64,000 nt of DNA, taken from an uncultured Eubacteriales bacterium (lineage in GTDB: Bacteria > Bacillota > Clostridia > Oscillospirales > UBA644). The DNA lies in assembly GCA_959604355.1 (NCBI GenBank), contig CAUHAO010000003.1, positions 62,001 to 126,000 of the forward strand, given 5' to 3'. Every line of letters starts with the position of its first letter. The first letter of the stretch is position 1. Positions 25,126 to 34,428 of this stretch are shown piece after piece. The position numbers and the translations under genes were made by a program. A model generated the notes under the pieces. It ran no database searches and was not told where the DNA came from. It saw nothing but the letters and a program-made list of their open reading frames with translations.

Positions 25126-26289
25126 ATGACGAGGCGTATATATTACGAGTCTGCGTATATAAAGGAATTTGACGCGACGGTCACGGGGTGCACGGAATGT
25201 GAAAACGGCTGGAATGTGACTCTCGACGCGACCGCGTTTTACCCCGAAGGCGGCGGACAGCCTGCCGACACGGGAACGCTCGGCGGCGCGGATGTTACAG
25301 ACGTGCAAGAAAAAGGCGAAGACGTCGTTCACACCGTGAATGCGCCGTTAGCTGTCGGCAAAAATATTCACGGGCGTGTGGATTTCGGGCGTAGACTCGG
25401 ATTCATGCAGTCACATTCGGGTGAGCATATTTTTTCGGGCATCGTCTGCGCGCGCTTCGGGTGCTCTAATACGGGCTTTCACATGGGGTCGGATTTCATG
25501 ACCGTCGATTTTAACTATGAATTTTCCGCCGACGATATCGCGAAAGCGGAAGCCGAGGCAAATGCCGCGGTGCGCTCGGATGCGGGGACCGAAATATTCT
25601 ATACAGACGGCTCGGACGGCATCGTGTATCGCTCCAAGAAAGAGATAGAGGGCAACGTTCGTATTGTCCGTGCAGGCGGTGTCGATACATGCGCGTGCTG
25701 CGGTCTGCACGTCTCGTCTGCGGGACAGATAGGCGTGATAAAAATTCTTTCGTGGCAGCGTTTCCGCGGCGGCACAAGGCTTTTTATGGTCTGCGGAGAA
25801 CGTGCGTACGAGGATTATGCGGCGAAAAACGCGGAGCTTTACGCATGCGGCGACCTGCTTTCCGCAAAACCTCTTGAAATAGCGGAAAACGTGAAAAAAC
25901 TGCTTGAAGACAAGGCGGCGCTGAAGCGCGAGCTTGACTCGGAACGCATGAAGACTTTTTCGATGACTCTCCGGCTCGTTAATAAAGATACGATCGCTCC
26001 GATAATTTTTACAGACGCGTTTGACGGTGAACTTGTCGGAAAATTCGGTGTCGAAGCGGCGAAAGATCGCTCAAAAGCCGTGATTTTCGGCGGCAGTGGC
26101 GGAGAATACAAATATGCCTTCGCAACGCAGACGGGAGATGTGCGCGGTGACTGTAAAGCGTTAAATGAAGCGTTTTCGGGCAGAGGAGGCGGACGGGCGG
26201 AACTGTGCCGCGGCTCTGTCTGCGCAAATAAGGACGAGATAGTGAGATTTCTTGTGAAATACGGCTATATTTCGGAGGAAACTTTATGA
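25126..26289 (+). CDS. Alanyl-tRNA editing protein (AlaX type)
   Basis: A 387-residue free-standing editing domain that hydrolyses mischarged Ser/Gly-tRNA(Ala). An AlaRS-like second-additional domain carries the zinc/active-site pair SHSGEHIFSG (HxxxH) and CACCGLHVSSAGQIG (CxxxH). A helical linker (about 245-285) and a DHHA1-like C-terminal domain with AVIFGGSGGEYKY and GGGRAELCRGSV follow. There is no aminoacylation domain. It starts the operon alaX-SDR-GNAT; its stop overlaps the SDR start by four bases. Confidence 0.9.
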   Translation: MTRRIYYESAYIKEFDATVTGCTECENGWNVTLDATAFYPEGGGQPADTGTLGGADVTDVQEKGEDVVHTVNAPLAVGKNIHGRVDFGRRLGFMQSHSGEHIFSGIVCARFGCSNTGFHMGSDFMTVDFNYEFSADDIAKAEAEANAAVRSDAGTEIFYTDGSDGIVYRSKKEIEGNVRIVRAGGVDTCACCGLHVSSAGQIGVIKILSWQRFRGGTRLFMVCGERAYEDYAAKNAELYACGDLLSAKPLEIAENVKKLLEDKAALKRELDSERMKTFSMTLRLVNKDTIAPIIFTDAFDGELVGKFGVEAAKDRSKAVIFGGSGGEYKYAFATQTGDVRGDCKALNEAFSGRGGGRAELCRGSVCANKDEIVRFLVKYGYISEETL

Positions 26290-27044
26290 AAGCTCTTGTT
26301 ACGGGCGCAAGCTCGGGAATAGGCGCGGATATAGCGCGAAGTCTTGCAAAAACAGGGTGCGACCTCGTTATAGTAGCGCGTCGTGGGCAGGCGCTTGACG
26401 CTCTGGCGGCAGAGCTCGGAAACAATATCTGCGTGCGCGTTATCGCTCTCGATCTGTCGGTGCGCGAAAACTGTGTACTACTGCACGAAATGACGAAAAA
26501 TGAAGGCGTTGATATTCTTGTGAATAACGCTGGATTCGGCGTTTTCGGTGAATTTTCGTCGACACCGCTCGAAAGCGAGCTTGCCATGATAGACACGAAC
26601 GTGACGGCGGTGCATATACTCACAAAACTGTTTTTACAGGACTTTGCCGCGCGTGACAGCGGCTATATACTTAATGTCGCATCATCCGCAGCGTTCACAG
26701 TGGGCCCGCTCATGGCCGCGTATTATGCGTCGAAATCGTATGTCTTCCGCATGACTCAGGCAATTTGTGAGGAAGTTCGGCGTACGGGTAAAAATGTCGG
26801 CATAAGCGTACTTTGCCCAGGGCCTGTCGACACGGAATTCAATTCCGTAGCCGGGGTGAAATTCGGTGTGAAAGCGCTTACGAGTGCCGACGTCGCGGAA
26901 TACGCCGTGAAATGTATGTTTAAGCGTGAAAAAGTGATAGTTCCCGGTGCGACGATAAAGCTTGCGCGTGTAGCCGGAAAATTATTACCCGACTCGATGC
27001 TTGCGCGTGTCGGATACAATATCCAGAAGAAAAAAGGTGATTGA
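26286..27044 (+). CDS. SDR-family NAD(P)-dependent oxidoreductase
   Basis: A 252-residue short-chain dehydrogenase of the classical DltE/YqjQ-like type. The cofactor motif TGASSGIGADIARSL is at the N terminus, followed by NNAGFGVFGEF, a serine in NVASSAAFTVGP and the catalytic YYASKSYV (Tyr/Lys). LCPGPVDTEF is also present. The substrate is unknown. It lies between alaX and a GNAT gene with short overlaps. Confidence 0.92.
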   Translation: MKALVTGASSGIGADIARSLAKTGCDLVIVARRGQALDALAAELGNNICVRVIALDLSVRENCVLLHEMTKNEGVDILVNNAGFGVFGEFSSTPLESELAMIDTNVTAVHILTKLFLQDFAARDSGYILNVASSAAFTVGPLMAAYYASKSYVFRMTQAICEEVRRTGKNVGISVLCPGPVDTEFNSVAGVKFGVKALTSADVAEYAVKCMFKREKVIVPGATIKLARVAGKLLPDSMLARVGYNIQKKKGD

Positions 27045-27046
27045 AT

Positions 27047-27463
27047 ATGCAGATACGGGAATACAGCGTCTTGCCTGATGAGGCAGCGCAGATACGCGAA
27101 GAGGTTTTTGTGAAAGAGCAGGGCTTCCGTGATGAATTTGACGATATAGATAAAATCGCGACGCACATTGTCATTTTTGACGGTGACACGGCGGCGGCAA
27201 CATGCCGTGTGTTTGCCCAAGGAGACACCGGGCATTGGCTTGTCGGACGTGTTGCGGTGAGAAAGGCGTATCGCGGCACAGGACTCGGGCGGGTGCTGAT
27301 GCAGGCGGCAGAAAAAACTGCAAAACGCGGCGGAGCGACGGTGCTTGATGTTTCGGCGCAGGTGCGTGCGCGCGGTTTTTACGAAGCTGTGGGGTTTACC
27401 GCGAGCGGAGAAGAATATCTTGATGAATACTGTCCGCATATACACATGGAAAAAGAGCTTTAA
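27047..27463 (+). CDS. GNAT-family N-acetyltransferase
   Basis: A 138-residue GNAT protein. The acetyl-CoA site is VGRVAVRKAYRGTGLGRVLMQ (motif A), with RARGFYEAVGFTASGEEYLDEYCPHIHM at the C-terminal end, as in YjcF/ElaA-like proteins. The ATG at 27047 follows AAAGGTGA; a TTG six bases earlier overlaps the SDR stop and is a less likely start. The acceptor substrate is unknown. Confidence 0.88.
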   Translation: MQIREYSVLPDEAAQIREEVFVKEQGFRDEFDDIDKIATHIVIFDGDTAAATCRVFAQGDTGHWLVGRVAVRKAYRGTGLGRVLMQAAEKTAKRGGATVLDVSAQVRARGFYEAVGFTASGEEYLDEYCPHIHMEKEL

Positions 27464-27471
27464 TCACAAAC

Positions 27472-27845
27472 TTGGCATCGTATAGGATCTTATATATCAA
27501 CAGCTGTGTTTGTAATGAGCCTCGTACTGACAGAATAGCAAGTTCTGCCGGAAAAATCGGCGGCGAATATTCGGATTTAGCTCTTGAGAATGAGGGGTTG
27601 TGTCCGTTGACAGAAAACGCTCCTTCAAAACGCGCGTCACTCATACGCTCAGGGGATTGTTTCACGCCTGTGTTCAGCTATGCCAAACAATTCGCGAGTG
27701 TTGACGTTATCGTTATTTTCGCACCTTATTGGAATCTCTCTTTCCCGGCGAGCCTCAAGACGTATATAGAAAATATTTAAGTGACTGGTATTGTTTTGAA
27801 GTATACCCCGGAAGGTGTCCCGGAGGGGGTATGCAAGGCTGAAAA
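27472..27845 (+). pseudogene. Decayed flavodoxin-fold NAD(P)H reductase gene
   Basis: From a TTG at 27472 (no convincing ribosome site or ATG) the frame encodes a truncated NADPH:quinone/FMN reductase-like protein, with YRILYINSCVC at the start and VDVIVIFAPYWNLSFPASLKTYIENI at the end. TAA at 27778-27780 interrupts it at a normally conserved point. The same frame continues as VTGIVLKYTPEGVPEGVCKAEK, which matches the family, until it runs into a terminator. The gene has therefore lost its start, gained a nonsense codon and lost its last third. Confidence 0.7.
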
Positions 27846-27892
27846 AAGCACGGCGCTGACACAAGTCGGTACCGTGCTTTTGAGTTTTTTAT
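27842..27892. terminator. Bidirectional terminator (GNAT operon / gdhA)
   Basis: AAAAGCACGG (27844-27853) pairs with CCGTGCTTTT (27872-27881), with an A-run to the left and TTTTTTA to the right. It lies three bases from the gdhA stop. Confidence 0.85.
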
Positions 27893-27895
27893 TGT

Positions 27896-29281
<1,386 letters not shown>

Positions 29282-29293
29282 CTACTATGCGCA

Positions 29294-29322
29294 ATTATAC
29301 TCTAAAAATCAGAAAAATGCAA
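29294..29322 (-). promoter_or_regulatory. Promoter for gdhA
   Basis: On the minus strand TTGCAT (29317-29322), a 17-base spacer and TATAAT (29294-29299), 52 bases before the gdhA ATG (GGGAGG site). An AT hairpin (GCAAAAAAAA / TTTTTTTTGC, near 29332-29356) lies just upstream. Confidence 0.7.
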
Positions 29323-29420
29323 TATTATATGCAAAAAAAACCATTTTTTTTTGCACTCTTGCCAAATTCAAGTTTTTAATGTTTTCACACAGAATTTTTA
29401 TTTTTAGAACAAATAAGGTA

Positions 29421-29449
29421 TTGATTTTTTCGTAATTATATTGTATAAT
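29421..29449 (+). promoter_or_regulatory. Promoter for the recA operon
   Basis: TTGATT (29421-29426), a 17-base spacer and TATAAT (29444-29449). No LexA-type palindrome (GAAC-N4-GTTC) overlaps it. Confidence 0.8.
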
Positions 29450-29484
29450 ATAAAATAACGGATAAATAACGCGAAAGGAAAAGT

Positions 29485-29501
29485 CTGCCGCATTGCGGCA
29501 G
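29485..29501 (+). other. Hairpin in front of recA
   Basis: CTGCCGC-ATT-GCGGCAG, a perfect 7-bp stem that ends 13 bases before the recA ATG. The best purine-rich site (GAAAGGAAAAG) is upstream of the hairpin, and the sequence between hairpin and ATG (GCGGGAAAAG) is a weak site. The stem may therefore affect initiation. Confidence 0.5.
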
Positions 29502-29514
29502 GCGGGAAAAGAAT

Positions 29515-30600
29515 ATGCAGGAAGCAAAACAGAAAGCCCTCGAAGCGGCGATGTCCCAGATTGAACGTCAGTTCGGCAAAGGCTCGGTGATGCTGCTCGG
29601 CAAAAACGCGGCAATGAGCGTTGACCATATTTCCACGGGTTCTTTCTCTTTGGATATGGCGCTCGGCATAGGCGGCGTGCCGAAGGGGAGAATAATCGAG
29701 ATATACGGTCCCGAAAGCTCAGGTAAAACGACTGTTGCTCTGCATATGGTCGCGGAAACACAGAAGGTCGGCGGCACGGCTGCGTTTATCGACGCGGAGC
29801 ATGCTCTTGATCCCGTTTACGCGAAAAACCTCGGCGTTGATATAGATTCTTTGCTCGTTTCTCAGCCCGACAGCGGTGAACAGGCGCTTGAAATCACAGA
29901 AACGCTCGTTCGTTCGGGAGCCGTCGATATCGTTGTTGTGGACTCCGTTGCGGCACTCGTTCCCCGCCAGGAGATCGAAGGAGAGATGGGTGACTCTCAT
30001 GTCGGATTGCAGGCGCGTCTCATGAGCCAGGCGCTGCGTAAACTCGCGGGTGCTATCTCCAAGACGAGCTGTATAGTCGTATTCATCAACCAACTGCGTG
30101 AAAAAGTCGGCGTCATGTACGGCAATCCCGAAGTTACCACGGGCGGACGTGCGCTTAAATTCTACGCGTCTGTGCGTCTTGATGTCCGCAGAGTTGAAAC
30201 TATCAAGGTCGGCAGTGAATCCGTAGGTTCGAGAACGCGAATAAAGGTAGTCAAGAATAAAGTTGCGCCTCCGTTCAAGGAAGCCGAATTCGATATTCTC
30301 TACGGAAAGGGCATTTCCAAAGAGGGCGAGATCCTCGATGCGGCAATAAAACTCGGTATAATCGCGAAATCCGGCTCATGGTTCTCCTATAACGGCGAAC
30401 GGCTCGGACAGGGACGCGACAATATCCGCGAAATAATAAAATCCAACCCCGCGCTCCAGAAGGAAATCGAGGAAAAGGTCATTGCCGCTATAAACGGCGG
30501 TGCGGCAGATGATATTACGAAGCCGGAAGCGAAGGCCGAAAAAGTGGGGACAAAAGCACCCGTATCGGTGGATATAGGAGCGGACGACTTTGACGCGTAA
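29515..30600 (+). CDS. recA: Recombinase RecA
   Basis: A 361-residue recombinase that forms filaments on single-stranded DNA, catalyses strand exchange and promotes LexA cleavage. Visible are [25 protein letters not shown] (Walker A), [12 protein letters not shown] (Walker B), the L2 loop region [22 protein letters not shown], and the acidic C-terminal end DIGADDFDA. The first gene of a tight operon recA-recX-rimO-pgsA-cysS-recG, in which neighbouring genes overlap or nearly touch. Confidence 0.98.
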   Translation: MQEAKQKALEAAMSQIERQFGKGSVMLLGKNAAMSVDHISTGSFSLDMALGIGGVPKGRIIEIYGPESSGKTTVALHMVAETQKVGGTAAFIDAEHALDPVYAKNLGVDIDSLLVSQPDSGEQALEITETLVRSGAVDIVVVDSVAALVPRQEIEGEMGDSHVGLQARLMSQALRKLAGAISKTSCIVVFINQLREKVGVMYGNPEVTTGGRALKFYASVRLDVRRVETIKVGSESVGSRTRIKVVKNKVAPPFKEAEFDILYGKGISKEGEILDAAIKLGIIAKSGSWFSYNGERLGQGRDNIREIIKSNPALQKEIEEKVIAAINGGAADDITKPEAKAEKVGTKAPVSVDIGADDFDA

Positions 30601-31069
30601 GCCTCCTGTCCCTAAGGGTACGGCGTATGACAAACTGCTGGATATACTTTCGTACAAGGATTATTCGTCGCAGGAAGTCTACGACAAATTGACAGCGAAA
30701 GGTTTTCCGGAGCATGACGCGGCGGACGCGGTGGCTCGTGCTGTCGGCAACGGTCTGATAGATGATTCCAAATATGCCGAAAGCGTTGCTGCGAGGAAAA
30801 TGCACTCCTGCGGAAAACGCGCGGTGTTGTTTGAACTTAAAAAACGCGGCATTCCTTTGGAGCTTGCCGAAAAGACCGTTGACGGACTTTTCGAAGACTT
30901 TGACGTGGCGGCGGACATACTGCCGGAAATGCGAAGACGTCTCAAAGGGCAGGACATCGGCGACCCGAAGGTGCGCAACCGTGTGTTCGGTGCGTTCTCG
31001 AGACATGGGTATGATTTTGAAGATATAAACAAAGCGTTTATGCTCTGTAAGGAAGAATATGAAGACTGA
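30590..31069 (+). CDS. recX: Regulatory protein RecX
   Basis: A 159-residue RecX made of three-helix repeats; it binds the RecA filament and limits its activity. Features are [45 protein letters not shown] and [13 protein letters not shown]. It starts with TTG at 30590, eight bases after AGGAG, overlapping the last codons of recA by 11 bases; this fits coupled, lower-level synthesis. Confidence 0.92.
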   Translation: MTRKPPVPKGTAYDKLLDILSYKDYSSQEVYDKLTAKGFPEHDAADAVARAVGNGLIDDSKYAESVAARKMHSCGKRAVLFELKKRGIPLELAEKTVDGLFEDFDVAADILPEMRRRLKGQDIGDPKVRNRVFGAFSRHGYDFEDINKAFMLCKEEYED

Positions 31070-32372
31070 AAAACCTCTTAAAATAGGCATGATAAGCCTT
31101 GGCTGCGAGAAAAACAGAATCGACGGCGAGGTCATGCTTGCGCAACTTACCGACGCGGGTTATGAAATCTGTGCGGACGAGGAAGATTGCGATGTGATAA
31201 TTGTACATACTTGCACTTTCATAGACAAAGCAAACGAAGAAAGCATCGAAAACATCCTTCATGCGGCGCAACTCAAGCAGACAGGAAAATTAAAAAAACT
31301 CATCGTCACGGGCTGTATGGCGGAGAGATTTAAGGATGAGATCTTCGAGTCTATCCCCGAGGTTGACGCGGTGTTGGGAAGCAAAGGCTTCGGAAATATT
31401 GTTGACGCCGTCGAATCAGAGAATGGAAAATTCCGTCAATACGTACCCTTGACCGCGTCTACTCCGGAGGGCGCGAGAATGCTTACGTCGAGCGAATATT
31501 CGGTATATCTCAAACTTGCGGACGGATGTTCGAACCATTGTTCGTATTGCATTATTCCGTCTGTAAGGGGTGAATTCCAGCCGCGCAAAAGAGAGAATAT
31601 CCTTGCGGAGGCGCGTGACCTTGCGGCAAACGGAGCTAAGGAGATAAACCTTATAGCGCAGGATACAACGGCGTACCCCGAACTTTGTTCGCTTATTGAT
31701 GAAATTTCCGGGATTGACGACATAAAATGGATAAGGATACTTTATTGCAGACCCGAGGAGATATCGGATGAACTCCTCGAAAAAATAGCGCAGAACGACA
31801 AGGTCTGCAAATATATAGACGTGCCGCTTCAGCACGCGAGCGGACGCATACTCAAACTCATGAACCGCTCTATGGACGACAAGAGCCTTGAAGCGTTGAT
31901 GGCGAAGATACGCCGCATCGTTCCGGGCGTGTCGCTGAGAACGACGTTCATCACGGGATTTCCAAAAGAAACCGAAGAGGATTTTGAAATACTCTGCGAA
32001 TTTGTCAAGCGCGTCGGATTCAATAATCTCGGCGTTTTCACGTATTCCAAGGAGGCCGGTACTCCCGCGTCGCGTATGCACGGACAGATACCGCAGGACG
32101 TCAAGCAGAAACGCGCGGACATCGTGATGAATCTGCAGATGACGTGTCTTGAGAAGATTAACGCGGAATTTATCGGAAAGACGTTCGATGTGCTCTGTGA
32201 AGGTTATGACGAACAAAAAGATCTGTACTGCGGCAGAGCGTATTTTCAGGCTCCCGACATCGACGGACGCACATATTTCAAAGCGCCCGACGGGGCGTGC
32301 GAGGGAGAATTTGTACGCGTTAAATTCGATAAAGCAGATATCTATGACTTCTACGGACATACCGTGGAATGA
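31059..32372 (+). CDS. rimO: Ribosomal protein uS12 methylthiotransferase RimO
   Basis: A 437-residue radical SAM enzyme that methylthiolates an aspartate of ribosomal protein S12. The N-terminal UPF0004 domain has LGCEKNRIDGE, HTCTFIDKA and VTGCMAER (three cluster cysteines). The radical SAM core has LADGCSNHCSYCIIPSVRG (CxxxCxxC). A C-terminal TRAM domain follows (about 370-437). DGCSNHCSYC and the RimO-like spacing favour RimO over MiaB. It overlaps recX by 11 bases and pgsA by four. Confidence 0.94.
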   Translation: MKTEKPLKIGMISLGCEKNRIDGEVMLAQLTDAGYEICADEEDCDVIIVHTCTFIDKANEESIENILHAAQLKQTGKLKKLIVTGCMAERFKDEIFESIPEVDAVLGSKGFGNIVDAVESENGKFRQYVPLTASTPEGARMLTSSEYSVYLKLADGCSNHCSYCIIPSVRGEFQPRKRENILAEARDLAANGAKEINLIAQDTTAYPELCSLIDEISGIDDIKWIRILYCRPEEISDELLEKIAQNDKVCKYIDVPLQHASGRILKLMNRSMDDKSLEALMAKIRRIVPGVSLRTTFITGFPKETEEDFEILCEFVKRVGFNNLGVFTYSKEAGTPASRMHGQIPQDVKQKRADIVMNLQMTCLEKINAEFIGKTFDVLCEGYDEQKDLYCGRAYFQAPDIDGRTYFKAPDGACEGEFVRVKFDKADIYDFYGHTVE

Positions 32373-33013
32373 GTCCGAAAGGAAAAATTGTTTTGAGAAA
32401 CATAGAGAAAAAACCGTTTATCAAGCGTCTGCCTAATATACTCTGTATCGTCCGCATGGCGCTCATACCGTTCATACTTTTGTTTTTGCTGGATAATCCG
32501 CTGTCGTCGTTGTTTACGTCTCTGCGTGTCAGATATGTCATTGCAGGCCTGATATTTGCCGTCGCTATGCTTACTGACGCTTTCGACGGAAGGATCGCGC
32601 GTAAATATGATGCTGTGACCGATTTCGGAAAATTTATCGACCCCATCGCAGACAAAATGATAGTGCTGAGCATGCTCGTATCATTCGTGGACGCGGGAAT
32701 AATGACGACTTTTCCCGTGCTGCTGATACTTGCAAGAGAATTTTTCATCACAGGTCTGCGCCTTGCCGCGGCGGGCAAAGGTGAGGTCGTTGCCGCGAAT
32801 ATGTGGGGGAAAATCAAGACATGTCTGCAGAGCGTCACAATAGTTGTCGCGTTCGTCTGCGTTATCATCCAGGCGGGCGGTGCCCCGACTCTTACTCCCG
32901 AAATCTGCGCAACGATAAGAATACCTGAAATAATGCTGTGGGGCACGGCGGTATATACTATTATTTCCTGCATACCATATTATAAGGCAAACAGGCAATA
33001 TCTCAAAAATTGA
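32369..33013 (+). CDS. pgsA: CDP-diacylglycerol-glycerol-3-phosphate 3-phosphatidyltransferase
   Basis: A 214-residue membrane enzyme that makes phosphatidylglycerol phosphate. The CDP-alcohol phosphotransferase motif is complete: DAFDGRIARKYDAVTDFG followed by KFIDPIAD. About five to six helices follow the N-terminal PNILCIVRMALIPF segment. It starts in an ATGA overlap with rimO. Confidence 0.93.
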   Translation: MSPKGKIVLRNIEKKPFIKRLPNILCIVRMALIPFILLFLLDNPLSSLFTSLRVRYVIAGLIFAVAMLTDAFDGRIARKYDAVTDFGKFIDPIADKMIVLSMLVSFVDAGIMTTFPVLLILAREFFITGLRLAAAGKGEVVAANMWGKIKTCLQSVTIVVAFVCVIIQAGGAPTLTPEICATIRIPEIMLWGTAVYTIISCIPYYKANRQYLKN

Positions 33014-33027
33014 AAGGAAACACATCT

Positions 33028-34428
33028 ATGCGTCTTTACGACAGTATGACAAACTCCAAGCGAGAACTTGAAGTAAAGGACAATACAATAAAAATTTACG
33101 CGTGCGGCCCTACCGTCTATAATTTCTTCCATATCGGCAACGGCAGAGCTTTCACTGTCTACGACACACTGCGCCGTTACCTGGAATACAAAGGCTATAA
33201 CGTCATTTTTGCGCAAAATTTCACCGACGTTGACGATAAAATCATTAAACGCGCCAACACCGAAGGCATCTCTACGACGGAAGTCGCTGAAAAGTACATA
33301 AAAGAGTATTTTACCGACGCGGACGGACTCGGCATCAAGCGCGCAACGGTACACCCCCGTGCGACCGAAAATATCCAATATATAATAGACATGGTTCAGA
33401 CTCTCATTGACAATGGGCATGCTTACGAAGTCGGAGGCGACGTGTATTTCCGCGTGCGCAGTTTCAAGGAATACGGAAAACTCTTCAAGCAGTCCATTGA
33501 CGACCTTGAAGCAGGTGCGCGTATCGATGTGAGCGAGCAGAAAGAGGACAAGCTGGATTTTGCGCTCTGGAAAGCGGCAAAACCCGGAGAGCCTTCATGG
33601 ACGTCTCCGTGGGGAGAGGGCAGACCCGGCTGGCATATAGAATGCAGCGTTATGGCAAAGCATTATCTCGGCGACACGATTGATATCCATTGCGGCGGCA
33701 ATGACCTCAAATTTCCGCACCATGAGAATGAGATCGCGCAGTCCGAATGTGCAAACGGCTGTGAATTTTCACGTATGTGGTTCCATGTCGGATTTGTCAA
33801 TGTCAACAACGAGAAGATGAGTAAATCCAAGAATAATTTCTTTACGGTACGTGACCTCGCGGGGATATACGGCTATGAGCCGCTGCGTTATTTCGCGATA
33901 TCTGCGCACTACCGCAACCCGATAAACTATGAGCCCGAACTCATCGAGCAGGCTAAAGCGTCCCTTGACAGACTTCGCATCTGCAAGAAAAATCTCGAAT
34001 TCATCATTTCAAGTGCGGACGACACCGCAGCGGCGGATGAAGCAGATATAATCCGGCGCTTTGACGGCTACCGTGCGCAGTTTGAAGAGGCGATGGATGA
34101 CGACCTCAATACTGCGAACGCTCTTTCGGCGATATTCGACTTTGCACGCGACATCAATTCAGTTACAATGCAGGGCAAATATTCCAAATCGTTCCTCACT
34201 CAGACAAAAGAGCTGTTTGTGCGTCTTGCAAACGTTCTCGGTCTGCTGCTCCGGGACGATGACTGCGATGATGAACTCGCGGCTCATGTTGAGGCTCTCA
34301 TAGCGGAACGCAAACAGGCGAAAAAGGATAAAAATTACGCAAGAGCCGACGAGATAAGAGATCAGCTCAAGGCTGAAAACATAATAATTGAAGACACACC
34401 AAACGGAACAAAATGGAGAAAAGCCTGA
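33028..34428 (+). CDS. cysS: Cysteine-tRNA ligase
   Basis: A 466-residue class I synthetase. The HIGH-type motif is FFHIGNGRAF, the zinc site includes CGPTVYN and CGGNDLKFPHHENE, and the KMSKS loop is EKMSKSKNNF. The C-terminal DALR and anticodon-binding parts end in DTPNGTKWR. The ATG at 33028 with GAAAGGAAA is the likely start; a TTG at 33010 lies in frame upstream but within the ribosome-site region. The last 16 bases overlap recG. Confidence 0.96.
   Translation: MRLYDSMTNSKRELEVKDNTIKIYACGPTVYNFFHIGNGRAFTVYDTLRRYLEYKGYNVIFAQNFTDVDDKIIKRANTEGISTTEVAEKYIKEYFTDADGLGIKRATVHPRATENIQYIIDMVQTLIDNGHAYEVGGDVYFRVRSFKEYGKLFKQSIDDLEAGARIDVSEQKEDKLDFALWKAAKPGEPSWTSPWGEGRPGWHIECSVMAKHYLGDTIDIHCGGNDLKFPHHENEIAQSECANGCEFSRMWFHVGFVNVNNEKMSKSKNNFFTVRDLAGIYGYEPLRYFAISAHYRNPINYEPELIEQAKASLDRLRICKKNLEFIISSADDTAAADEADIIRRFDGYRAQFEEAMDDDLNTANALSAIFDFARDINSVTMQGKYSKSFLTQTKELFVRLANVLGLLLRDDDCDDELAAHVEALIAERKQAKKDKNYARADEIRDQLKAENIIIEDTPNGTKWRKA

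Noticed and set aside
29400..29515. LexA/SOS box at recA
   Set aside because: No GAAC-N4-GTTC-like palindrome overlaps the promoter; GAACAAATAAGG at 29407 lacks the second half.
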